The notes under the pieces: model-generated
Seen by the model: the letters and a program-made list of their open reading frames with translations, nothing else
Database searches by the model: none
Told to the model about the DNA's origin: nothing
DNA from: Planctomycetota bacterium
GTDB lineage: Bacteria; Planctomycetota; Phycisphaerae; Phycisphaerales; UBA1924
Direction: 5' to 3'
DNA: 48,690 nt
NCBI GenBank assembly: GCA_023434205.1
Contig: JAEYTB010000054.1
Span: 1-48,690, forward strand
Part shown: one piece after another, positions 15,801-24,164 of the stretch
How positions within the stretch are numbered: position 1 is the stretch's first letter
How the letters are laid out: each line of letters begins with the position of its first letter
Made by a program: the position numbers and the translations under genes

Positions 15801-17214
15801 GGGCGGTGCTCCGCGCGGCGGCGGCGGTCTGGGGCCCCGCGGGCGGGACGGTCGCCTCGTCGGACACAAGCTGATCGTCGCGGAGGCCGACCAGCTCGCG
15901 GAAGGGCCCGACGATGATCCGGTCCCCCTCCTTGAGGCCCTGCATGATGATCGTGTCCGTCAGGTCGCTGGGGCCGGTCGAGACCGGGACGCAGCGGGCC
16001 TTGCCATCCTGGATGACATACACCACCCGCACAAACTTCTTGCTCTTGTCCACCAGCGGGTGGTCGGCGGTCACGGCGGTGGGCAGCTCCTCGCGGACGC
16101 GGTCGAGCACGGCCTGACTGGGCACCTTGATAACGTCGCGGAACGTCTCAACCTCGATGTCGGCGTTCGCCGTCATGCCCGAGCGAAGCAGGATGTTGTC
16201 GGGGTTCTCCAGGACGATGTCCGTCAGGAAGAACGCCGTCATGTCCTTGTCGACCTCCTTCTTGAGGCCGACATGGTCAACCGTGCCGACCAGGGGCCGG
16301 TCCGGGAAGGCGTTCACGAACACCCGCGCCTTCTGGCCCTCCTTCACCAGCGCGATGTTGGCCTCGTCGATGCGCGCCTTGAGCAGCATCACCGACAGGT
16401 CCGCGACCTCCATGATGACCGAGCCCGCGTTGTTGAGCGTCCCCACCACCACCAGCTCCCCCACCTCCGCGTTGAGCTTGGTGATGACGCCCTCAAACGG
16501 CGCCGTGATGATGGTGTTGTCCAGGTCCTTCTCGGCGCGGAGGATGTTCGCACGGGCGATCTCGATCGAGTGCTGGGCGACCCGCATGGCGCTGTCGGCA
16601 CGCCGGTACTCGGTCTCGAACTGGTCCAGCTCCGCCCGGGAAATGTCGCCCGTCTCCGCCAGCTTCTGGCGGCGGGTCCGCTCGGTCAGCGCGTTCTCCA
16701 GCGCCGCCCGCGCCCCCTCATACCGCGCTTCCTCGCTCTTGAGCTGGGCCTTGGCCGACTCCAGCAGAGCCTGCAGGTCCCGCGCATCCAACCGGACCAG
16801 GACGTCGCCCTGCTTCACGCGGTCGTTCTCGCGGAACGGCAGGGCGATGATCCGGGCCGACACTTGCGCCGAAATCTCCACCTTGGTCTTCGGCTCGATC
16901 TCCCCGGGCGTCGAGATCGTCCGCACCAGGTCATCCCGCACCGCCGCCCCGACGCGGACCGTCTTGGGCTTGTTCTGGGGGTTGAAGTAGGCGCCGACCT
17001 CCTTCGCCAGGCCGCTGGACTGGAAGAAGTAGGCCCCGCCCGCGCTCAGGGCGGCGATGACGACGACGAAAGCAAGCAGCCACTTCCACACGTGGGGAGT
17101 CTCCGGCGGTTGGGGGGCCCAGGGTTCGTGGGAGGCGGGCCGGCCGGGTTTCACGAGAAACCGGGAGTGAAGTCTACCCGGTGTACGGGCCGGGCCCCCC
17201 ACCCGGTTCACCAT
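15790..17214 (-). CDS. MacA/HlyD-family periplasmic adaptor (membrane-fusion protein)
   Basis: A protein of about 474 aa. A transmembrane anchor (about 44-65, KWLLAFVVVIAALSAGGAYFF) is followed by a split biotinyl-lipoyl domain (EIEPKTKVEISAQVSARI with VKQGDVLVRLDARD; later TIITAPFEGVITKLNAEVGE), an alpha-hairpin (about 147-230) and beta-barrel/membrane-proximal domains. This is the MacA order. It would bridge the ABC permease to an outer-membrane channel or act with it at the envelope. The start is uncertain: ATG 17214 leaves a long Pro/Arg-rich N-terminus without a clear ribosome site, while in-frame GTG codons at 17154 and 17091 would place the start nearer the membrane segment. It lies 25 bases after the Wzy-like gene. 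Confidence 0.87.
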   Translation of the reverse strand: MVNRVGGPARTPGRLHSRFLVKPGRPASHEPWAPQPPETPHVWKWLLAFVVVIAALSAGGAYFFQSSGLAKEVGAYFNPQNKPKTVRVGAAVRDDLVRTISTPGEIEPKTKVEISAQVSARIIALPFRENDRVKQGDVLVRLDARDLQALLESAKAQLKSEEARYEGARAALENALTERTRRQKLAETGDISRAELDQFETEYRRADSAMRVAQHSIEIARANILRAEKDLDNTIITAPFEGVITKLNAEVGELVVVGTLNNAGSVIMEVADLSVMLLKARIDEANIALVKEGQKARVFVNAFPDRPLVGTVDHVGLKKEVDKDMTAFFLTDIVLENPDNILLRSGMTANADIEVETFRDVIKVPSQAVLDRVREELPTAVTADHPLVDKSKKFVRVVYVIQDGKARCVPVSTGPSDLTDTIIMQGLKEGDRIIVGPFRELVGLRDDQLVSDEATVPPAGPQTAAAARSTAHGG

Positions 17215-17239
17215 TTGGACGCACGGACCCGCGCCCGCG

Positions 17240-18607
17240 TTACGCCTGCTCGTAGCTTTCCGCCGCGTCGTACTGCTCGTGCAGGGGGGCCAGAGGCACC
17301 GCCTCCACGGCGTCGGGGTCCGACCGGAACCCGAAGGCGATCATGATCTTCGAGACGATCTTGGCGCCAAAGTAGGCCGTCAGGATGCTCACCAGGGCCC
17401 GGAACGCGAACGCCCCCAGCTCGCCGCGGGGCATCGCGATGATCTCGCCCATGGCCACCCCGATCGGAAGAATCACGATCGGATGCGTCGGGAAACGTCG
17501 GATCAGGTTGTCCAAAATCCTCAGCCCCGCGGCGATGATCGCCGCGTAAATCGGCACGCTCAGCCACGGGTTGTCGTTGATCAGGTGCCCCACCAGCCCG
17601 GGGCCGAAGGTAAAGCCCGACGACCGCTCCGAAAGGATCGCCTGCGTGACCATCTCCGCCCCCAGCGAGTTGGGCTTGTTCTGCCAGAACACCCGCGGCA
17701 TGGGGTGGACGATCGCGTACTTAAGCGAGTGCAGGGTGTTGTAGGCAAAGGGGTTAGGGCGGTTCTCGAGCAGCCACAGCGAGCAGTTGGGCGCGTCCTG
17801 CGCCACCAGCAGGAACGCGCCCTGCTTGATATCCGCGTCCGCCATCCGCATCAGCGTCTGCGTGATCGGGACGTTCTTGTCGGCGCTGCGGGTGGCCGTG
17901 AAGGCCGACACCAGCAGGAAGCCCACCATCGCCAGAACGGTCAGGGGCACCGCCGCCCGGTAGAGGCTGACCAGCCGGAATCGCCCGTAGTAGGCCCCCC
18001 ACAGGATCGCGATGATGACGCTCAGCACCTCACGCCGGCCGAAGGCCTGGTACAGAACCAGCCCCGACGCCCCCAGGAACATGGCCACCAGCAGCAGCGC
18101 GTACGCGGGGTTCGCCGGCCGGCGGGCCCACACCCACGCCGCGGTCCCCGCCGCCATCGCCGCCATGCCGAACGCCATGATCTGCGCCAGCACGCCGAAC
18201 ACCGGGACGTAAATCAGCACCAGCCGGAGCACCGCCGCGGCGATCAGGCAGCCCACCGCGAGCAGGGCCAGCGCGGGCTCCGACGGCGCCACCCCCGGGT
18301 GCACACGGTTGTGGATCTTGAACGTAAACCAGTTGGACTCATAGAAAGACAGGAACAGGACCAGAAAAGCGCTGAGGATCAGCAGGTACTTATACCCCGA
18401 GCCCGTAGGGTCGCTCAGGGGCAGCTCGCCGAAGTTGCCCGTGAAGTACGCCATCGCCGCGCTGGTGAGCTGGAAGATCACCACGCCCGCAAGGAACACA
18501 TTGCGGATGGAGAACAGCGGCCACTTCCCCGAACTCGCCTGCTTCAGCATGTACGCGGCGAGGCCTGCCGTCATCAGCAGGCAGAGCCACGCCAGCATGT
18601 GGTCCAT
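17240..18607 (-). CDS. Polytopic membrane protein, probable Wzy-like polysaccharide polymerase
   Basis: A 455-aa very hydrophobic protein with about ten to twelve predicted membrane helices and a longer soluble loop near 255-330 (TRSADKNVPITQTLMRMADADIKQG, then HPMPRVFWQNKPNSLG). That loop layout resembles oligosaccharide repeat-unit polymerases, and the following GFTFGPGLVGHLINDNPW is of the kind seen in O-antigen polymerase-type families. There is no catalytic motif that settles it. GGAGCG lies seven bases before ATG 18607. It lies between a GT4 gene (140 bases upstream) and the MacA-like gene, which supports surface-glycan assembly. It could also be a ligase or another integral-membrane glycan protein. 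Confidence 0.65.
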   Translation of the reverse strand: MDHMLAWLCLLMTAGLAAYMLKQASSGKWPLFSIRNVFLAGVVIFQLTSAAMAYFTGNFGELPLSDPTGSGYKYLLILSAFLVLFLSFYESNWFTFKIHNRVHPGVAPSEPALALLAVGCLIAAAVLRLVLIYVPVFGVLAQIMAFGMAAMAAGTAAWVWARRPANPAYALLLVAMFLGASGLVLYQAFGRREVLSVIIAILWGAYYGRFRLVSLYRAAVPLTVLAMVGFLLVSAFTATRSADKNVPITQTLMRMADADIKQGAFLLVAQDAPNCSLWLLENRPNPFAYNTLHSLKYAIVHPMPRVFWQNKPNSLGAEMVTQAILSERSSGFTFGPGLVGHLINDNPWLSVPIYAAIIAAGLRILDNLIRRFPTHPIVILPIGVAMGEIIAMPRGELGAFAFRALVSILTAYFGAKIVSKIMIAFGFRSDPDAVEAVPLAPLHEQYDAAESYEQA

Positions 18608-18748
18608 CGCGGTCGCTCCAATGCAGGACAGGGGGCGTGGAAAGCCCCTTCGTACTCATCGACACCCGGGGGAGGGGGGGTGAAGAGAAATGCGGGGTGG
18701 CCGAGAGGGTACGGACGGCCGGCCCCGCCGGTTCAAGGGCAGATTGAC

Positions 18749-19933
18749 CTACGCCCCCCCCACCGCGGCGGGTCGTGCCGTGCGGCGGGCCTGCTCATAC
18801 AGCCCCTCCATCAGCCGGGCGGTGTGGGCCTCATCGAACGCCTCAAACACCCAGGGCCGGGCACGGGCGGCCATGGACGCGCGGGCGGGGGTGTCCTGGA
18901 TCAGGCGGGCCGCCTCCCGGGTGAGCTCCGCGCCCGGGTCGTCGATGATTGAGGCCGCGCCGCTCGCCTTCAGCTCGGGCCAGATGTCCACGCCGCGGGT
19001 CGTGATCAGCGGCGCCCCGCACGCCAAAGACTCGACCAGCACCACCCCAAAGTTCTCCTGCTGCGTGGGCAGGATGAAAAGGTCCGAAGCCTGGAAGAGC
19101 GAGAGCTTGTCCAACCCGGTGACCAGCCCCGTGAAGTGAACCCGATCCTCGAGCTTCAGGCTCTTCGTGGTCGCCTTCAGTTCCGCGACAAAGCCCTCTT
19201 CCCCCGGGCCGGCCAGGACAAACGTGGCGTGGACGCCCTGGTCCCGCAGCGCCGCCGCGGTGGCCAGCAGCAGCTGGGGCCGCTTCACCGGGTGGAGGCG
19301 GGAGAGGAAGAGCACCACTGGCCGGGCGTGCTGAAGCAGAAACGGGAACTTCGCCCGCGCCGGGCCCGGCCCCGGCAGCGATCGAAAGGGGTCCAGGTCC
19401 AGCAGCGGCGGCACCACGATGCCCCGCCCGTTGAACCACTTCCGAGCCTGCGCCAACTCGCCCTCCGCCGTGCAATGCACCGCCGCGGCGTGCTCCAGCA
19501 GGGCGCGGCCGCCCAGCGACAGGAACAGCCGCTTCTTGGCCGGGGCCTGCGACATCGCCCAGTCGTCGAACATGCCGTGGAGCGAGACGAGGTACGGGAT
19601 CCCCGCGCGCCGGGCCAGCCGCGCGATCTGGTGCGCGGCGGGCGACCACACGCAGTGGAAGTGGAGCACGTCCGCATCCCGGAGGTCGGCCCCCAAGGAC
19701 CGGAGCCCCGTGGGCGTGTAGAAGCCCCCGGGCAGGGTCGGGGCTGGGATTCGCCGGATAAGGGGCAGGCCCTGGGCAGGGGTGAGCCACGCGCCGGGAG
19801 CATCCGTCGTGTCCGAGGCCAGCAGCGTGCACTGGTGACCCCGGGCCGCGAGCACGCGGCAGGAGTCCAGGACCATGCGCTGGGGCCCGCCTCGGCGCGT
19901 GTCGGTGGTGTCGAGGTAATGGAGGATGTTCAC
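18749..19933 (-). CDS. GT4-family glycosyltransferase
   Basis: A GT-B fold transferase of about 394 aa using a nucleotide-sugar donor. The N-terminal domain begins NILHYLDTTDTRRGGPQR with the Gly-rich acceptor loop. The C-terminal domain has LFLSRLHPVKRPQLLL (the K/R donor-phosphate site), then FVLAGPGEEGF and FILPTQQENFGVVLVESLACGAPLITT, the E-x7-E motif of GT4. GTG 19933 is chosen because it abuts the conserved first strand; an upstream TTG at 20005 lies inside a likely -10 element and encodes non-conserved sequence. First gene of the minus-strand run leading to the polymerase-like and MacAB-like genes. Confidence 0.88.
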   Translation of the reverse strand: MNILHYLDTTDTRRGGPQRMVLDSCRVLAARGHQCTLLASDTTDAPGAWLTPAQGLPLIRRIPAPTLPGGFYTPTGLRSLGADLRDADVLHFHCVWSPAAHQIARLARRAGIPYLVSLHGMFDDWAMSQAPAKKRLFLSLGGRALLEHAAAVHCTAEGELAQARKWFNGRGIVVPPLLDLDPFRSLPGPGPARAKFPFLLQHARPVVLFLSRLHPVKRPQLLLATAAALRDQGVHATFVLAGPGEEGFVAELKATTKSLKLEDRVHFTGLVTGLDKLSLFQASDLFILPTQQENFGVVLVESLACGAPLITTRGVDIWPELKASGAASIIDDPGAELTREAARLIQDTPARASMAARARPWVFEAFDEAHTARLMEGLYEQARRTARPAAVGGA

Positions 19934-20004
19934 TGAGAGCCTCTGTACGCCGCAACATCGGCGGGAGAGCGGCAGGGAATCAGGCGAACCGCGGGCAAGG
20001 TCCA

Positions 20005-20010
20005 ATAATA
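20005..20010 (-). promoter_or_regulatory. -10-like TATTAT upstream of the GT4/Wzy/MacAB run
   Basis: On the minus strand TATTAT is five of six matched to the consensus in otherwise GC-rich DNA, about 72 bases before GTG 19933. A start near 19998 would give a leader of about 65 bases. The -35 match is weak. It lies in the divergent gap shared with the WcaF-like operon. Confidence 0.35.
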
Positions 20011-20087
20011 GATGGAGGTGCGGCGAAGATCGGGTCTGGGCGGCTGGACGGGTCGAGCGGGCGGGCCGATAGAGTGACGTACGACCG

Positions 20088-20747
20088 ATGGGGACGAAGT
20101 TGAGCGCACCGACGACCGTTTCAGAGCAGGGCCAGGCGGGCCATCCAGGCGTGGGTGAAGCCGCGCGCGGACCGACCTACCAGCGTCTGGACCTGGTCTC
20201 CACCGCGCCCTACCCCCGCTCGTGGTACGCCAAAAAGCTGCTGTGGGAGCTGGCCTGGAGGTTCCTCTACCGCCCCACCCCCCGCCAGCTCAACCGCTGG
20301 CGGGTGTGGCTGCTCAAGGCCTTCGGCGCCAAGATCGCCCCCACCGCCGTGGTGCGGTCCACCTCCAAAGTCTGGCACCCCTGGATCCTCACGCTGGGCG
20401 AGCACTCCTGCCTGGGAGACCGGGTCACGGTGTACAACCTCGGCCCCGTCTCCATCGGCGACCACACCGTCCTCTCCCAGGACGCCTACATCTGCGCCGG
20501 CACGCACGACTACACCCACCCCGCCCTCCCCCTCCAGCGGCCACCCATCACCATCGGCCGCGGCGTGTGGGTCTGCGCCAAGGCCTTCGTCGGCCCGGGG
20601 GTGAAGGTCGGCGACAACGCGCTGGTGGGCGCCTGCGCGGTCGTCACCAAGGACGTGCCCGCGGGCATGATCGTCGGCGGCAACCCCGCCAGGGTCATCC
20701 GCCCGCGCCCCGCACCGGGCGGGAACGCGCCGGGCGAGAAAGCGTGA
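20088..20747 (+). CDS. WcaF-like left-handed beta-helix acetyltransferase
   Basis: A 219-aa hexapeptide-repeat acyltransferase of the putative colanic-acid acetyltransferase (WcaF) type. Conserved points are the N-terminal W-Y-x-K-K-LLWEL helix, FGAKIAPTAVVR, HPWILTLGEHSCLGD, the insertion with catalytic-type His in CAGTHDYTHPALPL, and repeated hexapeptides (VWVCAKAFVGPGVKVGDNALVGACAVVTKDVP) ending in GGNPARVI. It would acetylate a sugar of a lipid-linked glycan using acetyl-CoA. Its stop overlaps the next gene's ATG by one base (TGATG), so the three-gene operon is coupled. The first 35 residues are poorly conserved and a later start is possible. Confidence 0.87.
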   Translation: MGTKLSAPTTVSEQGQAGHPGVGEAARGPTYQRLDLVSTAPYPRSWYAKKLLWELAWRFLYRPTPRQLNRWRVWLLKAFGAKIAPTAVVRSTSKVWHPWILTLGEHSCLGDRVTVYNLGPVSIGDHTVLSQDAYICAGTHDYTHPALPLQRPPITIGRGVWVCAKAFVGPGVKVGDNALVGACAVVTKDVPAGMIVGGNPARVIRPRPAPGGNAPGEKA

Positions 20748-21628
20748 TGCGCGAGCCCCCCAGCATCCTGGTCCTGACCCGCAACGAGGAACGCAACATC
20801 GGCGCGTGCCTCAAGCACCTGTCGTTCAGCGACGACATTGTCGTGCTCGACAGCCACTCCACCGACCGCACCTGCGAGATCGCCGCGGAGTTCGCCAACG
20901 TCCGCGTCGTCCAGCGCGTCTTCGACACCGAGTACCGCCAGCGGAACTTCGGCCTCCACGAGGTGCCCTACAAGCACCCCTGGCTCTACGTGTGCGACGC
21001 CGACGAGCGCGTCACCGATGCGCTCCGCGATGAGTTGCTCGCCGTCTGCTCCGACCCCGCCGAAAAGCGCGTCGCCTTCCGCGTCCGCTACAAGAACATG
21101 TTTTTCGGCAAGTGGATCAAGCACTCCAGCGGCTACCCCGTCTGGCTCGTCCGCCTCTTCCGCCCGGACAAGGTCCGCTACGAGGTCCGCCAGACCAACG
21201 TCCACCCCATCATCGACGGCTCCGTCGGCGAGCTCCGCGGCCACTTCGAGCACTACTCCTTCGAGAGCGGCCTGCGCCGCTGGTTCGAGAAGCACAACTA
21301 CTACAGCGACCGCGAGGCCATGGAGGCCGTCGCCGTCCGCGCCAAGGGCATGCCCCGCCTCAAGCAGCTCTTCGACAACGACCCCATCGTCCGCCGCCGC
21401 GCCATCAAGAACATGAGCTTCTTCCTCCCCATGCGCGGCGTGATGCGCTACTTCTTCGACACGATCGGCCGCCTGGGCATCCTCGACGGCCACGTCGGCC
21501 TGCGCTACACCACCATGATCTCCATGTACGAGCACTGGATCGAGGTCAAGGTCCGCGAGCACGAGCACTCCTGGACCGACAAGACCAACAAGGTCGCCAG
21601 AGAGCTCCTCGCCAGGGAGCACGAGTGA
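20747..21628 (+). CDS. GT2-family glycosyltransferase (WaaE-like), first of a tandem pair
   Basis: A 293-aa GT-A fold transferase. It begins ILVLTRNEERNIGACL, the nucleotide-binding first strand, followed by VVLDSHSTDRT and VCDADERV, the DxD-like metal site. C-terminal regions include KNMFFGKWIKHSSGYPVWLVRLFR and a late amphipathic segment (FFLPMRGVMRYFF, then RLGILDGHVGLRY) that probably sits at the membrane. This is the lipopolysaccharide heptose/glucose transferase WaaE/KdtX-like subgroup. ATG 20747 overlaps the preceding stop; although the frame is open farther upstream, that part lies inside the acetyltransferase gene. The next gene starts at a GTG overlapping its TGA by four bases. Confidence 0.88.
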   Translation: MREPPSILVLTRNEERNIGACLKHLSFSDDIVVLDSHSTDRTCEIAAEFANVRVVQRVFDTEYRQRNFGLHEVPYKHPWLYVCDADERVTDALRDELLAVCSDPAEKRVAFRVRYKNMFFGKWIKHSSGYPVWLVRLFRPDKVRYEVRQTNVHPIIDGSVGELRGHFEHYSFESGLRRWFEKHNYYSDREAMEAVAVRAKGMPRLKQLFDNDPIVRRRAIKNMSFFLPMRGVMRYFFDTIGRLGILDGHVGLRYTTMISMYEHWIEVKVREHEHSWTDKTNKVARELLAREHE

Positions 21629-22566
21629 CGCACGCGCCCGCCAACCCCGCCCCGCCGCCCGCCCACCCCACCGACGCCGACGGCCTCCCGCTCGTCGAGG
21701 TCCTCATCCCCACGCTCAACGAGGCCGGCCACATCGCCGAGGCCATCGAGAACGCGAAGAAGCTCGGCCCCGTCTTCGTGCTCGACTCCTTCTCCACCGA
21801 CGGCACCCAGGACCTCGCCCGCGCCGCCGGCGCCACCGTCGTCGAGCACGCCTTCGTCAACTACTCCGCCCAGAAGAACTGGGGCCTGGACAACCTTCCC
21901 TTCAAGGGCCGCTGGGTCTTCATCCTCGACGCCGACGAGCGCATCACCCCCGCCCTCCGCAAAGAGGTCATCGCCGCCGTCACCAGCCCCGACCCCGCCG
22001 TGGGCTACTACATCAACCGCGTCTTCATCTTCATGGGCCGCGCCATCTGGCACAGCGGCCTCTTCCCCTCCTGGAACCTCCGCCTCTTCCAGCGCGGCAA
22101 GTGCCGCTACGAGGACCGCAACGTCCACGAGCACATGATCGCCGACGGCCCCACCCGCTACCTCAAGCACCTCATGCTCCACATCCGGCGCGAGACGATG
22201 ACCGAGTTCATCGCCAAGCACATCCGCTACGCCGACATGGAGTCCGACGAGTGGCTCCGCGACCTCGTCCGCCGCCAACGCGGCGAGGCCAGCGAAAAGT
22301 TCGACGCCTCCATGCGCTTCCGCCAGTGGCTCCGCCGCGTCGTCTGGCCCCGCATGCCCTTCAAGCCCCTCATCCGCTTCATCTACATGTACATCGTCCG
22401 CCTGGGCGTCCTCGACGGCCGCGCCGGCTGGCACATGGCCCTCCTCATGAGCAACTACGAGTACATGATCGAGCTGCTCTACAAAGAAAAACGCCGCCTC
22501 TACGAACAGGGCATCGTGCCGCCTGGGCTGGTGGGGACGATCGACGCGAAGCCCGCGCCGGCCTAA
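21625..22566 (+). CDS. GT2-family glycosyltransferase, second of a tandem pair
   Basis: A 313-aa paralogue of the preceding protein. It starts at GTG 21625 in a GTGA overlap, with GGGAG six bases upstream. A Pro/Ala-rich leader of about 25 residues precedes VEVLIPTLNEAGHIAEAI. It then has FVLDSFSTDGTQDLA, QKNWGLDNLPFKG, ILDADERITPAL (DxD), a region with GLFPSWNLRLFQRGKCRYED, and the membrane-proximal RLGVLDGRAGWHM, which corresponds to RLGILDGHVGLRY in the first copy. The pair probably adds successive or alternative sugars in one glycan. It ends four bases into the convergent GT4 gene. Confidence 0.88.
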   Translation: MTHAPANPAPPPAHPTDADGLPLVEVLIPTLNEAGHIAEAIENAKKLGPVFVLDSFSTDGTQDLARAAGATVVEHAFVNYSAQKNWGLDNLPFKGRWVFILDADERITPALRKEVIAAVTSPDPAVGYYINRVFIFMGRAIWHSGLFPSWNLRLFQRGKCRYEDRNVHEHMIADGPTRYLKHLMLHIRRETMTEFIAKHIRYADMESDEWLRDLVRRQRGEASEKFDASMRFRQWLRRVVWPRMPFKPLIRFIYMYIVRLGVLDGRAGWHMALLMSNYEYMIELLYKEKRRLYEQGIVPPGLVGTIDAKPAPA

Positions 22567-23783
22567 CAGCCCTTTTCCATCACATCACAAAACCGCCCCC
22601 GCAACTCCCCCTTGCTCAGCGGCCCCGCGATCAGCCCCGCCCCCCGCCGCCCCATCTCCCCCCGCTCCCCCTCGCTCATCGCCATCGCCGCGCGCACCGC
22701 GGCAACCGCCCCCTCCACATCCCCGTGGTTCACGTGCCACCCCAGCCGGTGCTCTCCGATCAGGTCCGACACGTGGCTCGGGTTCGGCCCCAGCAGCAAG
22801 ACCGGCCGCGAGACACTCAACGCCCCGTACACCTTGCACGGGTGCACGATCCCCACCACCTCGTTCCCAATGCTGACGACGTGCAGGTCCGCCGCCGACA
22901 ACGAGTACCGGATCTCGCTCAGCGGCTGGTACGGCAAGCTCACGATGTTCTTTGCCCCCCGCGCGATCCGCTCCTCCACCTCCCGCTTCCCGCCCCCGCC
23001 CCCGATAAACATGAACACCACCCGCGCCTCATCCTTCAGCCTCTCCGCCGCGTCCAGCAGCGTCGTCAGCGGGTTCGCCGGGCTGTGGTTCCCCGAGTAC
23101 ATCACCACGAACTTCCCCTCCAGCCCCTGCGCCCTCCGGAACGGGTTCTCCGCGTGCGCGATCTCATGCACCCCCGCCTCGTGCGGCCACGGCGGCATCA
23201 CGTGCGTTTTCTGCTCAACCGCCACGCCCTTCTTCTTCACCCGCTCCAGCATGAACCGGTCCATCATCACCACGTCCGACGCCTGCCTCAAAATCAACCG
23301 GTTGAACCACTCAAACCCCCGCGCCATCAGCGACCCCTCGCGCGTCTTCCCCAGCGCGATCATCTGGTCCGGGTTCAGGTCCATCAGCCAGTACTTCACC
23401 GGCACCCGCCGCACCTTGCTGATCACCGCCCCCGCGAACCCGCAGAAGGGCGGGCTCGTCGACACCATCACCCCGCACAACCCCCGCGTGAACACCCCCC
23501 GCACCAGCGCCTGCAACAGAAAAATCCACTGCGCCAGCAGCCGCACGGGAATCGAAGACTTCCCAAAGCTCGACAGCGGCAGCCGTCGCACGTGCACCCC
23601 CTCCAGCACCTCCCGCGCCGGATACTTCCGCGAAGGGTCGTCGTACCCCCGCGCCGACGCGTACACAATCACCCGGTACCCCCGCACCGCCATCTCCGCC
23701 GCGGCATCGGCGATGTGCTGCCCCACCGCCGCCGGGTCCGGCACGTACACCTGAGAGATGATGAGGAACGTCTTGTCGCTCAC
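22563..23783 (-). CDS. GT4-family glycosyltransferase, WbuB-like
   Basis: A 406-aa GT-B transferase. The N-terminal domain opens FLIISQVYVPDPAAVGQHIADAA and contains STSPPFCGFAGA and VKYWLMDLNPDQ, as in WbuB-type fucosaminyl transferases. The C-terminal domain has FVVMYSGNHSPANPL (donor loop), FIGGGGGKREVEE and LSAADLHVVSIG followed by a VHPCKVYGALSVSRPVLL block. In many GT4 enzymes the second Glu lies in this last block, and here it is less canonical. It is the last gene of the recR-rpoN operon (9 bases after the small transthyretin-like gene) and converges with the GT2 pair, with a 4-base overlap. Confidence 0.85.
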   Translation of the reverse strand: MSDKTFLIISQVYVPDPAAVGQHIADAAAEMAVRGYRVIVYASARGYDDPSRKYPAREVLEGVHVRRLPLSSFGKSSIPVRLLAQWIFLLQALVRGVFTRGLCGVMVSTSPPFCGFAGAVISKVRRVPVKYWLMDLNPDQMIALGKTREGSLMARGFEWFNRLILRQASDVVMMDRFMLERVKKKGVAVEQKTHVMPPWPHEAGVHEIAHAENPFRRAQGLEGKFVVMYSGNHSPANPLTTLLDAAERLKDEARVVFMFIGGGGGKREVEERIARGAKNIVSLPYQPLSEIRYSLSAADLHVVSIGNEVVGIVHPCKVYGALSVSRPVLLLGPNPSHVSDLIGEHRLGWHVNHGDVEGAVAAVRAAMAMSEGERGEMGRRGAGLIAGPLSKGELRGRFCDVMEKGC

Positions 23784-23792
23784 GCGGCGAGG

Positions 23793-24143
23793 CTACCCGA
23801 CGGTGATGGTGCCCAGGTCGAGGGTGGAGTTGGGACGGCCGCCGGGGCCGGAGGTCTGGGCGGGGTCGAAGTTGTGAACCACCTTGGTCTTGTGGACCTG
23901 CTCGCCGTCACGGGTCAGGATGCAGAACACATCCGGCCTTGTCTCCCCCGGCGACAGCAGCCCCTTTACATCCGCCATCGCGCACACCGCCTCGGCGACG
24001 CCGTTGCCGTCCAGCCCCGATTCGCCCAGCGTGCTTGACCCGACCAGGTCAAGGTCGTAGAAGGAAACGCGGTACTCGCCGCCGCGGAGGGGCTGGCCGG
24101 CGGAGTCGATGAACCGGACGCGGAGTTTGAAGAGGTCGGCCAT
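23793..24143 (-). CDS. Small transthyretin-like beta-sandwich protein, unknown function
   Basis: A 116-aa soluble protein without signal peptide. The pattern LFKLRVRFIDSAGQPLRGGEY-RVSFYD, a Gly/Asp turn (GLDGNGVAEA), a central strand (RPDVFCILTRDG) and an ending TLDLGTITV resembles transthyretin-like or carboxypeptidase-regulatory-like domains. No enzymatic motif is seen. It lies between rpoN (21 bases upstream) and a GT4 gene (9 bases downstream), so it is very likely co-transcribed with them. Its role is not inferable from context. Confidence 0.7.
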   Translation of the reverse strand: MADLFKLRVRFIDSAGQPLRGGEYRVSFYDLDLVGSSTLGESGLDGNGVAEAVCAMADVKGLLSPGETRPDVFCILTRDGEQVHKTKVVHNFDPAQTSGPGGRPNSTLDLGTITVG

Positions 24144-24164
24144 GGGGGGATGGTAGGACGAGGG

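Noticed and set aside
18690..18745. tRNA-like look: GTGGCCGAGAGGGT and later CCGGTTCAAG
   Set aside because: The distance between the D-arm-like and T-arm-like parts is far too short for a Ser/Leu tRNA, no acceptor stem pairs, and no anticodon arm can be drawn.
20005..20005. TTG at 20005 as start of the GT4 gene
   Set aside because: It lies in a TATTAT promoter-like element and adds residues with no family match; GTG 19933 abuts the conserved first strand.
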